From Granulicella sp. dw_53 (GTDB lineage Bacteria; Acidobacteriota; Terriglobia; Terriglobales; Acidobacteriaceae), in NCBI RefSeq assembly GCF_018449545.1, contig NZ_JAAVUR010000011.1, forward strand, positions 1-64,000: a stretch of DNA of 64,000 nucleotides, read 5' to 3'. The position numbers were made by a program, and so were the translations under genes. Each line of letters begins with the position of its first letter. The first letter of the stretch is position 1. Shown piece after piece: positions 35,243 to 44,072 of the stretch. Below the pieces are notes generated by a model. The model was not told where the DNA came from. It ran no database searches and was given only the letters and a program-made list of their open reading frames with translations.

Positions 35243-35925
35243 GCCGATTTTTGTTGATCCATACGGCTGGCGCCGAGGGGACAGTGGCGCTAGCCGCGGT
35301 TGAGGGCGGGGATAGGACGGTCGTCGCGGAGGGAGTGCTGCCCGGTCGCAGTGCCTCGGAGCGGCTGGTGCCGGAGATTCGGCGGCTGTTAGAGGGCGCG
35401 GGCTGGCGGCTGGCGGAGTTGGCGGCGGTAGTGGTGGTGCACGGGCCCGGATCGTTCACCGGGGTGCGTGTGGGGTTGAGCGCGGCCAAGGGGCTGAGCG
35501 AGGCGGGTGGAGTGGCGTTGATCGCGGTCTCGCGGCTGGCCTTGCTGGCGAATGCTGTTGGCGAGGCCGGGTTGGTTCATGCGGTGCTGGATGCGGGCCG
35601 TGGGGAGTTTTATTACGGGGCTTACGAGGGTGGGCGGTGTCTGCGCGAGGCTCTACTGACCGGAGCGGAGGTGGCGGCTGCGGTGGTCGGCTCGGGCGTC
35701 GTGGTGGCTTGCGAGGCGAAGGTTGCGGAGGGCTTGCCGGGGCTGAAGATTTCGATGGTGCCCGAGCCAGTGGCGGCTTCGGCGTTATCGATCGCACTGG
35801 AGCGGCTGGAGCGCGGAGAGGTCGACGATGCGGCGGTGGTGGATGCGAACTACCTGCGGCGGACGGACTTCGAGATTCAGCAGAGGCTGGAGAGTCGTGC
35901 GGCGATGGGGCGCGGCGCGGAGTGA
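35239..35925 (+). CDS. tsaB: tRNA threonylcarbamoyladenosine biosynthesis protein TsaB
   Basis: The 228-residue ASKHA-fold partner of TsaD in making t6A37 of ANN-decoding tRNAs. The signature VVHGPGSFTGVRVGLSAAKG is intact, followed by LDAGRGEFYYGAY. The GTG start overlaps the stop of the MeaB fusion (GTGA), and its own stop overlaps the rimI start in the same way, so the three genes form a translationally coupled operon. Confidence 0.92.
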   Translation: MSRFLLIHTAGAEGTVALAAVEGGDRTVVAEGVLPGRSASERLVPEIRRLLEGAGWRLAELAAVVVVHGPGSFTGVRVGLSAAKGLSEAGGVALIAVSRLALLANAVGEAGLVHAVLDAGRGEFYYGAYEGGRCLREALLTGAEVAAAVVGSGVVVACEAKVAEGLPGLKISMVPEPVAASALSIALERLERGEVDDAAVVDANYLRRTDFEIQQRLESRAAMGRGAE

Positions 35926-36386
35926 GGATTCGTACGGGTGGGGTGGAGGATGTGCCTGCAGTGCTGGAGCTGGAGAGGGCAACGCCTGAGGCTCCGCACT
36001 GGGCTGAGGGTGAGTACCGCGCGGCAGTCGCGGATGGGAACGGTGGGGTCCGGCGGTGTCTGCTGGTGGCGGAGATAGAGGGGCGGATCGTCGGCTTTGT
36101 AGTGGGCAAGAGAGCCGAGTGCGGGGACGAGGTGGTGGGGGAGTTAGAGAGTGTGGCAGTTTCGGGAGCGGTGCGTCGGCGAGGGGTGGGAAGGGCTCTG
36201 TGTGAGGCGGTGGTGGAGTGGTGCCGGAGCGAAGGAGCGCGTGCGGTGGAGTTGGAGGTTCGGGCGGAGAGTGCGGGTGCGATCGCTCTGTATGAAGGGT
36301 TAGGATTCGTAACGACGGGGCGGCGGAGAGGGTATTACCGGGAGCCGGTGGAGGATGCGTTGTTGATGGCGGTGGAGTTGAGTTAG
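35922..36386 (+). CDS. rimI: GNAT N-acetyltransferase, RimI-type
   Basis: 154 residues from a GTG that overlaps the tsaB stop. GNAT motifs: VVGELESVAVSGAVRRRGVG (motif A, acetyl-CoA binding R-R-x-G-x-G region as RRRGVGRAL) and ESAGAIALYEGLGFVTTGRRRGYY (motif B). RimI acetylates the N-terminus of ribosomal protein S18; the pairing with tsaB is widespread and supports this assignment over a generic GNAT. The longer open frame starting inside tsaB is not used. Confidence 0.88.
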   Translation: MRIRTGGVEDVPAVLELERATPEAPHWAEGEYRAAVADGNGGVRRCLLVAEIEGRIVGFVVGKRAECGDEVVGELESVAVSGAVRRRGVGRALCEAVVEWCRSEGARAVELEVRAESAGAIALYEGLGFVTTGRRRGYYREPVEDALLMAVELS

Positions 36387-36541
36387 GCGATCTCAAGGCG
36401 ATCGCTCAGTCGTATTTTCGGCAGTGCAAGTGGAAAAATGGGCTTTGCCAGCGATGGTAGGGGTATGGTACGGTGTGCGCGTTCGGCGAGACTCCGGCTC
36501 GTGCTCTGTGGGGGTCTGGCCCGACGCCGGAGGTGTGCCTG

Positions 36542-36775
36542 ATGCAAACCGCCAAGATGAGTGTTCTCCCGGATCCCTCAATCTTCCAATCCATCCATCG
36601 GCTGGAGCTGGAACATGGTCTGTATGCGCGGCGGCTGGATACGCTGAACTGCAAGCCGTATCTGACCGAGACGGAAAAGCTGGAGGAGATCCGGCTGAAG
36701 AAGTTGAAGCTTTATTTGAAGGATGAGATGGAGCGTCTTCGCCGGGTGGGCTTCGGTCCTTCACGAATCTCCTGA
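36542..36775 (+). CDS. DUF465 (YdcH-like) small protein
   Basis: 77 residues, helical hairpin type: FQSIHRLELEHGLYARRLDT, then LTETEKLEEIRLKKLKLYLKDEMERL, matching the DUF465 pattern of a conserved RLKKxKLxLKD block. The function is unknown; such proteins are common in proteobacteria. The ATG at 36542 or 36557 is the likely start. It is a separate unit between rimI and psd. Confidence 0.75.
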   Translation: MQTAKMSVLPDPSIFQSIHRLELEHGLYARRLDTLNCKPYLTETEKLEEIRLKKLKLYLKDEMERLRRVGFGPSRIS

Positions 36776-36903
36776 ATCGATTCGAACCTGGGTTGCGATA
36801 GGCAAGGTGGGGCGGGGGCTTCGGTTGAAGTGTCTCCGAGCCACCTCCTATTCATGAAGTGAGCGAAGTCCAGTATCTGCAAGGCCTTATAATCGGGATA
36901 CCT

Positions 36904-37536
36904 ATGGTTCGAGATGGATTTTTTTATGCGTTGGGGTTGGGGGTGGTCGCTGCCATCCTTTGGAAGCTGACCCACTCCTACAGCTTGACCGCTGTGCCGC
37001 TCGTGCTGGCGGTGTTTTTTCTGTGGTTCTTTCGCGATCCCACCCGGGCGATTCCCACCGGCGTGGGACAGGTTGTGTCGCCTGGAGACGGCGTTGTGAC
37101 GTCGGCGGAGTTGATCGACACGGTGGCGGGCAGCCAGATGCGGATGAGCATCTTTCTAAACGTCTTTGACGTGCATGTGAACCGTACGCCGGTAGGCGGG
37201 ACGGTGAAGGTCGTCGAGTTTCACAAGGGCGGCTTCCTGAACGCGATGAAGCCCGAGTCGGCCTTGTCGAATGAGCAGACGCTGATCGTGATCGATGCGG
37301 GCGGCTACGATGTCGCCTTCAAGCAGATCGCCGGTCTGCTGGCGCGGCGCATTGTGTGCAATCTGAAGGTAGGCGACAAGGTAGAGCGTGGGCAGCGCAT
37401 GGGCCTGATCAAGTTCGGATCGCGTGTGGATGTTCTGATGCCCGCGGAGGCGCGGTTGAAGGTCAAGATCGGAACGCGGGTCAAGGGCGGAAGCACAGTT
37501 CTGGCGGAGCTACCCGGCTCGGCAGTGGTGGCCTGA
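36904..37536 (+). CDS. psd: Phosphatidylserine decarboxylase proenzyme
   Basis: Converts phosphatidylserine to phosphatidylethanolamine at the inner membrane. The 210-residue protein is the short archaeal/Bacteroidetes-like type: N-terminal hydrophobic segments, [36 protein letters not shown], and the self-cleavage site GGST near the C-terminus, where the Ser becomes the pyruvoyl group. The ATG at 36904 follows GGGATACCT. The pssA start overlaps its stop (TGATG). Confidence 0.93.
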   Translation: MVRDGFFYALGLGVVAAILWKLTHSYSLTAVPLVLAVFFLWFFRDPTRAIPTGVGQVVSPGDGVVTSAELIDTVAGSQMRMSIFLNVFDVHVNRTPVGGTVKVVEFHKGGFLNAMKPESALSNEQTLIVIDAGGYDVAFKQIAGLLARRIVCNLKVGDKVERGQRMGLIKFGSRVDVLMPAEARLKVKIGTRVKGGSTVLAELPGSAVVA

Positions 37537-38387
37537 TGGAGCTCGAAGAGGGACAACTGGACCCGGGAACGGGCAAGCTGAAGCGGCAGCCGAGCCGCGG
37601 CATGTACATTCTGCCGTCGGTGTTTACGGCGGGAAATATCGCGGCGGGATACTACGCGATCGTGCAGGCGATCCAAGGATCGGCTGCAGACCCGGACCAC
37701 TTCGACCGGGCGGCGCTGGCGATTGGGTTCGCGGTATTGTTCGACGGCGTGGACGGGCGCGTCGCGCGGATGACGAGCACGACGAGCGACTTCGGCAGGG
37801 AGTTGGACTCGCTGGCGGATGTGATTACGTTCGGCGTCGCGCCAAGTCTGCTGGCCTACATCTGGGGCTTCCGAATGCTTCCCATGATGCCTGCGCACGC
37901 CGCGCTGCGCGGTCAGTTGGTGCATGCGGGTGTCTTTGTCTGCTTCTTGTTCCTGATCTGCGGGGCGAGCCGGCTGGCGCGCTTCAACATCAGCATCAAT
38001 CCACAGCCACGGAATCCGGGACGTCCCGGGCACAAGTATTTCGTCGGAATGCCGATTCCCGCAGGGGCCGGCGTGATCGCTTCGATCATTCACTTTCGCG
38101 ACGGTTGGCCGATCGATAACGAGTGGGTCGCCCTTGGCTGGCTGTGCCTCATCATCTTGACGGGCTTCCTGATGGTGAGCAGTTGGCGGTTCTGGAGCGG
38201 CAAGGAGATCGGCCTCGGCAACAAGCAGCCCTTCCAGATGGTGGCATTGATCGCGGTTTTAGGCGTGCTCATTGCGCTCTACTCGGAGTACATGCTGCTT
38301 ATCATCGCCATCGGATATCTGATCTCGGGGGTGCTGGCGCGGCTGGCGTACTCGTGGAGCAGAGAGCGGCGGGTCCCCCGGGTCTGA
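37536..38387 (+). CDS. pssA: CDP-diacylglycerol-serine O-phosphatidyltransferase
   Basis: 283 residues, polytopic. The CDP-alcohol phosphotransferase motif D-G-x2-A-R-x8-G-x3-D-x3-D is present as LFDGVDGRVARMTSTTSDFG followed by RELDSLADVITFG. It makes phosphatidylserine, the substrate of the preceding Psd, and the two genes overlap by one base, so they act as one unit for phosphatidylethanolamine synthesis. The N-terminal 20 residues are polar. Confidence 0.93.
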   Translation: MELEEGQLDPGTGKLKRQPSRGMYILPSVFTAGNIAAGYYAIVQAIQGSAADPDHFDRAALAIGFAVLFDGVDGRVARMTSTTSDFGRELDSLADVITFGVAPSLLAYIWGFRMLPMMPAHAALRGQLVHAGVFVCFLFLICGASRLARFNISINPQPRNPGRPGHKYFVGMPIPAGAGVIASIIHFRDGWPIDNEWVALGWLCLIILTGFLMVSSWRFWSGKEIGLGNKQPFQMVALIAVLGVLIALYSEYMLLIIAIGYLISGVLARLAYSWSRERRVPRV

Positions 38388-38482
38388 GTGATAAGAACTG
38401 ATTTCAGCAATCCGACATCTAAAGTGTTCCGAGCCTGTGTGCGCGGGCCTGGCAGTGAAGAGGGAAGGTAGGTCCGTCGCTT

Positions 38483-39544
38483 ATGGCGAAGACAACATAT
38501 CGAATTGGAATTGTGGGAGCGACATCGCTGGCGGGCAAGGAGCTGAGCGATGAGTTGCATGAGTCGCTGCTGGCCGCCTCCGAGTTCGTGCTGCTCGACG
38601 ACGATGAAGAGGCTGCCGGGCAGATGACCGCGGCAGGCGATGAGCCTCTGTTTATCCGTCCGGTCGAGACGGCTTCGTTCGATGGGATGGACTTTGTCTT
38701 TTTTGTGGGCGATGCCTCCGGGACGAAGAAGCACTGGCAGCAGGCGAGGCGGGCAGGCGCGAGCATTGTGGACCTGACCTATGCGCTGGAGTCCGAGAAG
38801 GACGTTCTGGTGCGGTCTCCGATCGCCGAGGCAGGGTTGGATGGAGTCGCGGCTGCCGAGAGGGCAGGCGGTCCGGATTTGAAGACCCCGGCGGTGGTTG
38901 CGGGACATCCTGCGGCGGTGATGTTGGCGGTGGTGGCTGGACGGCTTAAGGCGAAGCTACAACTAAGCTCGGTGGCGGCGACGATCATGGAGCCGGCCTC
39001 GGAGCATGGCCGGGCGGCGATGGATGAGCTGCACCAGCAGACGGTGAACCTGCTGTCGTTCCACAGCGTGCCGCAGGAGCAGTACGACGCGCAGGTCTCC
39101 TTCAACCTGCTGCCGGAGCTGGGCGAGGCCGCGAAGATACGGCTGACCGAGGTGGGGCAGAGGATTCGGACGCACTATGGCCTGCTCTCGGGTGGTGCGT
39201 TGCCGAAGCTGGCGCTGCAGATCGTGCAGGCTCCGGTCTTCCATGGCTATGCGGGATCGGTGCTGATCGAGCTGGAGCAGACGGCGACCGTCGAACAGGT
39301 CGAGGCGGCCCTGGCGGGCGAGCCGATCGATGTGGTGGACCGCGAGGCCGATCCACCCAGCAATGTAAGCGCGGCGGGACAGCAGAACGTGATGGTCCGC
39401 GTCAGCGGTGAGGGCGCGGAGGGTGAGAGCTCGACGCGGTTCTGGTTGTGGCTTGCAGCCGATAATCTAAAGCTGGCGGCGGTGAACGCGATTGCGTGCG
39501 CGCTGGAGCTGAGGCGACTGCGGCCTTCAGGGAAGGTACAGTAA
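38483..39544 (+). CDS. Aspartate-semialdehyde dehydrogenase-like protein (Usg type) without catalytic Cys
   Basis: 353 residues. The N-terminus is an NADP-binding fold ([19 protein letters not shown]) and the rest aligns in outline with the Asd/Usg family (dimerisation domain with [12 protein letters not shown], and a late [16 protein letters not shown]). Where Asd has the catalytic Cys (Asn-Cys-x-Thr), this protein reads [13 protein letters not shown], so dehydrogenase activity is unlikely. Usg-type paralogues of E. coli are known and unexplained. It lies 95 bases after pssA; a ROK kinase gene follows after 46 bases. Confidence 0.7.
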   Translation: MAKTTYRIGIVGATSLAGKELSDELHESLLAASEFVLLDDDEEAAGQMTAAGDEPLFIRPVETASFDGMDFVFFVGDASGTKKHWQQARRAGASIVDLTYALESEKDVLVRSPIAEAGLDGVAAAERAGGPDLKTPAVVAGHPAAVMLAVVAGRLKAKLQLSSVAATIMEPASEHGRAAMDELHQQTVNLLSFHSVPQEQYDAQVSFNLLPELGEAAKIRLTEVGQRIRTHYGLLSGGALPKLALQIVQAPVFHGYAGSVLIELEQTATVEQVEAALAGEPIDVVDREADPPSNVSAAGQQNVMVRVSGEGAEGESSTRFWLWLAADNLKLAAVNAIACALELRRLRPSGKVQ

Positions 39545-39590
39545 AAAGAGCATAGGAGTGAAAGTGAAGCAAGGGATGAAGGACGCAGCG

Positions 39591-40493
39591 ATGCGTATCG
39601 GGATCGATCTGGGTGGGACAAAGATTGAGGCGTTGGCGATCGATAAGGATGGAAAAGAGCTGCTGCGGTACAGGGTCCCGACGCCACGCGAGGACTACGA
39701 GGGAACGATCGCCGCGATGGTGGGGCTGGTCCAGCGGATCGAGAAGGAGACGGGCGCTGTAGGAACGGTGGGTGCCGGGATTCCTGGAAGCGTCTCCAGC
39801 CGCACGGGGCTTGTGAAGAATGCCAACTCAACCTGGCTGAATGGAATGCCCTTTGATAGGGATCTCTCGGCTGCGATGGGACGCGAGGTGCGGGTAGCCA
39901 ACGATGCGAACTGCCTGGCGGTCTCGGAAGCGACAGACGGAGCAGCGGCTGGAAAGCGCGTGGTCTTTGCCGTGATCGTGGGAACAGGCTGCGGCGGTGG
40001 AGTTGCTCTGAATGGACAGGTCCACGCCGGAATCAACGGCGTAGGCGGAGAGTGGGGGCATAATCCGCTGCCCTGGGCGAGCCCGGAGGAGTATCCCGGG
40101 CCGGTCTGCTACTGCGGCAAGCGAGGGTGCCTGGAGATGTGGATCTCGGGGACCGGCGTAGCGCGGGACTTCCTTGAGGTAACGGGACGAGCGCAGAGTG
40201 GCCCGGAGATCATGGCGGCTTGCGAGGCCGGGGTTCCGGATGCCGTCGCGGCGGTGGAGCGTCTGGAGGACCGACTGGCAAGGGCTTTGGCGCATGTGAT
40301 CAACATTCTGGACCCGGATGTATTTGTGTTTGGCGGCGGGCTTTCGAAGGTGGAGCGAATCTACCGCGAGGTGCCGAAGCGTCTGTCACGGTACGTCTTC
40401 GGAGGCGAGACCGAGACTCCGCTGCTGCAGGCAAAGTTTGGGGACTCCAGCGGAGTGCGTGGGGCCGCTTGGCTGTGGCCTAACCTGGATTGA
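39591..40493 (+). CDS. ROK-family sugar kinase
   Basis: 300 residues from the ATG at 39591, which has AAGGA seven bases upstream; an in-frame GTG at 39558 is an alternative. ROK signatures: [16 protein letters not shown] (ATP), [13 protein letters not shown] with the catalytic Asp, and the zinc site GEWGHNPL plus [23 protein letters not shown] follows. The pattern is that of fructokinase/N-acetylglucosamine kinase types; the sugar cannot be told from sequence. It is the last gene of a plus-strand run and convergent with pabBC. Confidence 0.87.
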   Translation: MRIGIDLGGTKIEALAIDKDGKELLRYRVPTPREDYEGTIAAMVGLVQRIEKETGAVGTVGAGIPGSVSSRTGLVKNANSTWLNGMPFDRDLSAAMGREVRVANDANCLAVSEATDGAAAGKRVVFAVIVGTGCGGGVALNGQVHAGINGVGGEWGHNPLPWASPEEYPGPVCYCGKRGCLEMWISGTGVARDFLEVTGRAQSGPEIMAACEAGVPDAVAAVERLEDRLARALAHVINILDPDVFVFGGGLSKVERIYREVPKRLSRYVFGGETETPLLQAKFGDSSGVRGAAWLWPNLD

Positions 40494-40554
40494 GGACGGC
40501 GTAACGGTGATCCTTGGGATCAAGGCTTGATAAGAGCGGTTCCGGGATTCGTGG

Positions 40555-42429
40555 CTACGGACGAATTGTTGTGTCGAGTCTTACTTCGTTTATGCCACGC
40601 ACAGAGTTACAGATCAGGAGGGCGTCTGCAGTGTGGAGGTCCTCTAGCGTGAGGGTGCGCTCTTCGGCGTTGGGGTTGGTCTCGAGCAGGTAACGGCGGT
40701 AGATGCCGGGGAGAACTCCTGCGCTTATTGGTGGGGTGAGGAGGCGGTCTCCTCTGCGCAGGAAGAGGTTGCTGATGGCGCCTTCGGTGAGCTCTCCGCG
40801 TTCATTGATAAAGAGGGCTTCGTCGAAGCCATCGGCGACCGCCCGGGCGTACTGCTGGTCGTAGAGCGTGCGGCGGGTGGTCTTGTGGCGAAGAAAGCGG
40901 TCGGTGGAGTCGGTGTGCTGGGTGGCCAGCCGGACGCGGCCAGTTGGCGGTCTTGGGGTGAAGGGTGTCGCGGTGATGGTGGCGGCACCAGTCGAATCCA
41001 GGAGCAGGCGGATGCGGTGTGGGGTGGATGCGTTCAGCGTATGGATGTACTCGATAAGCTCCGCGCCGATGACTTCGCGTTGGCAGGGGAAGCTGAAATA
41101 GGCGGCAGAGGCTTCTAGACGGTCCAGATGGAGTGGCAGAAGGTAGAGGCCGTCGTCCTGCAGGATCGCAGGATTCCAGAGGATCGTCTCAATGAGTTGA
41201 AAGTCGTTGGGAGCGCGGGTCAGGAAGGCCGTCTTGAGCAGGCACTCGCGGTACTCGTCTGCTGGCTCCGAGTCGGCGACGATTCCGCCGCCTACGCCCA
41301 TGTGGGCTTTGCCATCCTTTAGGACGAGCGTACGGATAGCTACGTTGAAGGTGGCGTCGCGATTGGGCGCGATATGGCCGATGGCCCCGGTATAGATGCC
41401 GCGTGGCGCGGACTCCAGCTCGTGGATGATCTGCATGGTGCGAATCTTGGGCGCGCCGGTGATGGAGCCGCCGGGAAAGAGCGCGCGGAAGATCTCGTAG
41501 AAGGACAGGCCAGGACGCAGGTCGCCGGAGACCGTGGAGGTCATCTGGAGCAGCGTCTCGTAGCGCTCGATGGTAAACAGATCGTCAACGCGGACATTGG
41601 TGCAGACGCGGCCAAGATCGTTGCGCAGCAGATCCACGATCATGACGTGTTCGCTGCGGTTCTTCTCATCGTTCTGGAGGGCGAGAGCAGCGCGTGCGTC
41701 GTCTTCGAGGTCGAGGCCGCGCGGCATGGTGCCCTTCATGGGACGCGTAAGAATCTTGTCGGCCTCGATCTTGAAGAAGAGCTCCGGCGAGAGGGAGAGG
41801 ATATGGTGACTGCCGAGGTTGAGGAAGGCTCCGTAGCTTACGGGCTGCTGACGAGAGAGGACCGCGAAGGCATCGGCGGGCGAGAGACCGGTCTCTACGA
41901 TGAGCCTGTCGGTAAAGTTGACCTGGTAGGTATCGCCGGCTGCGATGAGCTCTTTGATCCTCAGGATCTGCTGGTGGTAGTGATCCTCGGAGATCTGCAG
42001 GTGAATCTCCGACGCGAAGGGCCGGGCCGGAGATTCAGCAAGAGTCTGCGGCGTCGGTGGTGGCGAAGTGAATCTCCCGGTGATGTGGTCGAAGGCGATC
42101 GGTGCTGCGTAGATACCGAACCAGGCCAAGGGAAGGTCGGCAGGGGGAGCGCTCTCAATCTTCGTGGAGGTAGAGGGCTCGAAGTGATAGCCGCACTCGT
42201 AGCCGAGGTAGCCGGCAGCGTGGTGGCCTTGAGCCAGCGCGGACTCGATACGACCGAAGAGCGCAGGCAGGTCTTCAAGGGTCTGAACGGTGAGAATCTC
42301 GATGGGATCGAGGAAGAGATAGCTGGTGTGGTTGGCGGGATCGGGGCGCGCAGTGTGGAGGAGGAGGGAGCCGGGGTTTTCAGCGACGAGGGCAAAGATC
42401 GATTGCGGAAGCGGATACCACGGGGCCAC
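40555..42429 (-). CDS. pabBC: Aminodeoxychorismate synthase component I fused to aminodeoxychorismate lyase
   Basis: 624 residues. The N-terminal two thirds is chorismate-binding (PabB): DTYQVNFTDRL, SLSPELFF, TRPMKGTMPRG, SEHVMIVDLLRNDLGRV, FPGGSITGAPKIR and the final VGGGIVADS. The C-terminal third is a fold-type IV PLP enzyme (PabC): HKTTRRTLYD with the PLP-binding Lys near residue 515, INERGELTEGAISNLFL and GVLPGIYRRYLL. It makes p-aminobenzoate for folate from chorismate, with an amidotransferase (PabA) elsewhere. It starts 20 bases after the sulfite exporter gene and may be read from the cys operon. Confidence 0.93.
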   Translation of the reverse strand: MAPWYPLPQSIFALVAENPGSLLLHTARPDPANHTSYLFLDPIEILTVQTLEDLPALFGRIESALAQGHHAAGYLGYECGYHFEPSTSTKIESAPPADLPLAWFGIYAAPIAFDHITGRFTSPPPTPQTLAESPARPFASEIHLQISEDHYHQQILRIKELIAAGDTYQVNFTDRLIVETGLSPADAFAVLSRQQPVSYGAFLNLGSHHILSLSPELFFKIEADKILTRPMKGTMPRGLDLEDDARAALALQNDEKNRSEHVMIVDLLRNDLGRVCTNVRVDDLFTIERYETLLQMTSTVSGDLRPGLSFYEIFRALFPGGSITGAPKIRTMQIIHELESAPRGIYTGAIGHIAPNRDATFNVAIRTLVLKDGKAHMGVGGGIVADSEPADEYRECLLKTAFLTRAPNDFQLIETILWNPAILQDDGLYLLPLHLDRLEASAAYFSFPCQREVIGAELIEYIHTLNASTPHRIRLLLDSTGAATITATPFTPRPPTGRVRLATQHTDSTDRFLRHKTTRRTLYDQQYARAVADGFDEALFINERGELTEGAISNLFLRRGDRLLTPPISAGVLPGIYRRYLLETNPNAEERTLTLEDLHTADALLICNSVRGINEVRLDTTIRP

Positions 42430-42449
42430 ACGTTCTCCGGATGCGATGG

Positions 42450-43202
42450 CTACTTCGTGGCTGCCTGGTAGCAGAACTGCAGCCCGATGAAGAGCAGCCA
42501 GAGAGAGAGCGCAAAGCGCAGGTTGCGATTAGGAATCTTGGGGGCGGCGCCGCTGCCGATCAGGCCACCGACGACTCCTCCTGCAGCCAGTTTAGCAAGC
42601 AGGATCGCGTCGTAGTGTCCGCCGATCAGATGAACGCCAGTTCCAACAACGGCGATGACCAACCCGAAAGCCAGATCCGTCCCAACCACCTGAGTGGCGG
42701 TAAGGGATGTAAGCCCCAGCAGGGCCACCGTTCCAAGCGCACCAGCGCCCGCCGAGGAGAAGCCGATCTCCGCCCCGATAGGAAACGTGATGGCGGCGAG
42801 CCACTTGGAGCGCTCCGCCCCGGCGCGAACGATGTTCGCTGGGCGGAAGTGGCGGTAGAGATGCCACGCCGCGGTGAAGAAGATGATGAGTCCGAGCGCC
42901 AGGGTCAGCGCTGTCTTCGGTCCATGTGCGGCGACGTGTTTGAAAAAGACCGAGCCCGAGATGACACCCGGAACTCCTCCCAGCAGCATGATGCCGAGGA
43001 TCCGATAGTTGATCTGACGGCGCACGACCTGGAAGGGGACGACGATGAGCTTCACAATGGCCGAGTAGGCCAGGGTGGTGCTGACGGCGATATCCACCGG
43101 CACCTTGAGGAAGAGGATGAGCAACGGCGCGGTGACGACGCTGGCCCCGACACCCGTAAGGGCGATGACGATGGCTACGACGAAACCGATAAGAAATTCC
43201 AT
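42450..43202 (-). CDS. TSUP-family (TauE/SafE) sulfite/organosulfur exporter
   Basis: 250 residues with about eight hydrophobic spans and the two half-repeats of the family: FLIGFVVAIVIALTGVGASV near the start and FPIGAEIGFSSAGAGALGTV in the second half. TSUP proteins move sulfite, sulfolactate or related anions across the inner membrane. Position at the end of cysDNH suggests sulfite or sulfate handling, which is inference. The gap to cysH is 135 bases. Confidence 0.87.
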   Translation of the reverse strand: MEFLIGFVVAIVIALTGVGASVVTAPLLILFLKVPVDIAVSTTLAYSAIVKLIVVPFQVVRRQINYRILGIMLLGGVPGVISGSVFFKHVAAHGPKTALTLALGLIIFFTAAWHLYRHFRPANIVRAGAERSKWLAAITFPIGAEIGFSSAGAGALGTVALLGLTSLTATQVVGTDLAFGLVIAVVGTGVHLIGGHYDAILLAKLAAGGVVGGLIGSGAAPKIPNRNLRFALSLWLLFIGLQFCYQAATK

Positions 43203-43337
43203 GCGGACGAACCTTCTGGTGGTGCTGGTGGCTAATGAGAGAGGCCCTGCTCAACTCTCTCAACGAATATTTTTCTTGGGGTCGGAAGCCTCGCCCTCGT
43301 TGCAGGCAAAGCCGAAGTCAAAAACACCGCGAGGCAG

Positions 43338-44072
43338 CTAGGCGGCCTGGATGTGGATGCCACACTCCTGCTTCTGTCCGCCCCAGCGCCCGGAGCGCGG
43401 ATCGTTCGGGTCGAGGGGAAGGCTGGTGCACGGCTCGCAGCCGATGCTGGAGTAGCCCTTGTCATAGAGCGAGAGCAGCGGAATGTCGTGCTGGCGGGCG
43501 TAGGTCCAGACGTCCTTGGTGGTCCAGTCGGCCAGCGGACTGACCTTGCGGATGCGCGTGCCAGTCGGCAGAGCGAAGGCTTCCGTAAGCTGCATCGCAG
43601 CGCGGCTCTTGGCCTGTTCGCGGCGCATGCCGGTGAACCAGAGCTTGTAGTTCTCGAGCGCGCTGAAGAGCGGCTTGACCTTGCGGATACCGCAGCAACG
43701 GCCCGGATCCGTCTGGTTGAGGATGCCGAACTGCGACTCCTGCTCCGCAACAGTGATCTCGGGCAGCAGGTTGATCAGGTTGAGGGACCAGTCGCGGGCC
43801 ATGCGGTCGCGGTACTCGTAGACCTCGGAGAAGTGGTATCCGGTGTCGAGGAAGATGACAGGGACGTTGGGTAGGGTCTGGCGGACGATGTGGAGGACGA
43901 TGATGTCCTCGGACTGGAAGCTGCTGGTGACGGTGACGTCGGTCGATTGTGCAGCGAGCTCCTGGGCGATGAGGGCGCGGGCGTCGCGAATCTTGTCTTC
44001 AGTAGATGCGGCGGGGAGGACTATGGCCGGGGGCGGTGCAGCGTCGGGTTCGGGAGTGATGGTGTGACTCAT
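43338..44072 (-). CDS. cysH: Assimilatory adenylylsulfate (APS) reductase, CysH family
   Basis: 244 residues. Reduces APS to sulfite with thioredoxin-type donors in the cytoplasm. It has SSFQSED, the iron-sulfur Cys set Cys126-Cys127 (RCCGIRK) and Cys212/Cys215 (GCEPCTS), and the catalytic ECGIH (Cys237). The 4Fe-4S Cys set marks an APS-type rather than a PAPS-type enzyme, which fits the lack of an APS kinase gene. Its start overlaps the cysN stop (ATGA). Confidence 0.93.
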   Translation of the reverse strand: MSHTITPEPDAAPPPAIVLPAASTEDKIRDARALIAQELAAQSTDVTVTSSFQSEDIIVLHIVRQTLPNVPVIFLDTGYHFSEVYEYRDRMARDWSLNLINLLPEITVAEQESQFGILNQTDPGRCCGIRKVKPLFSALENYKLWFTGMRREQAKSRAAMQLTEAFALPTGTRIRKVSPLADWTTKDVWTYARQHDIPLLSLYDKGYSSIGCEPCTSLPLDPNDPRSGRWGGQKQECGIHIQAA

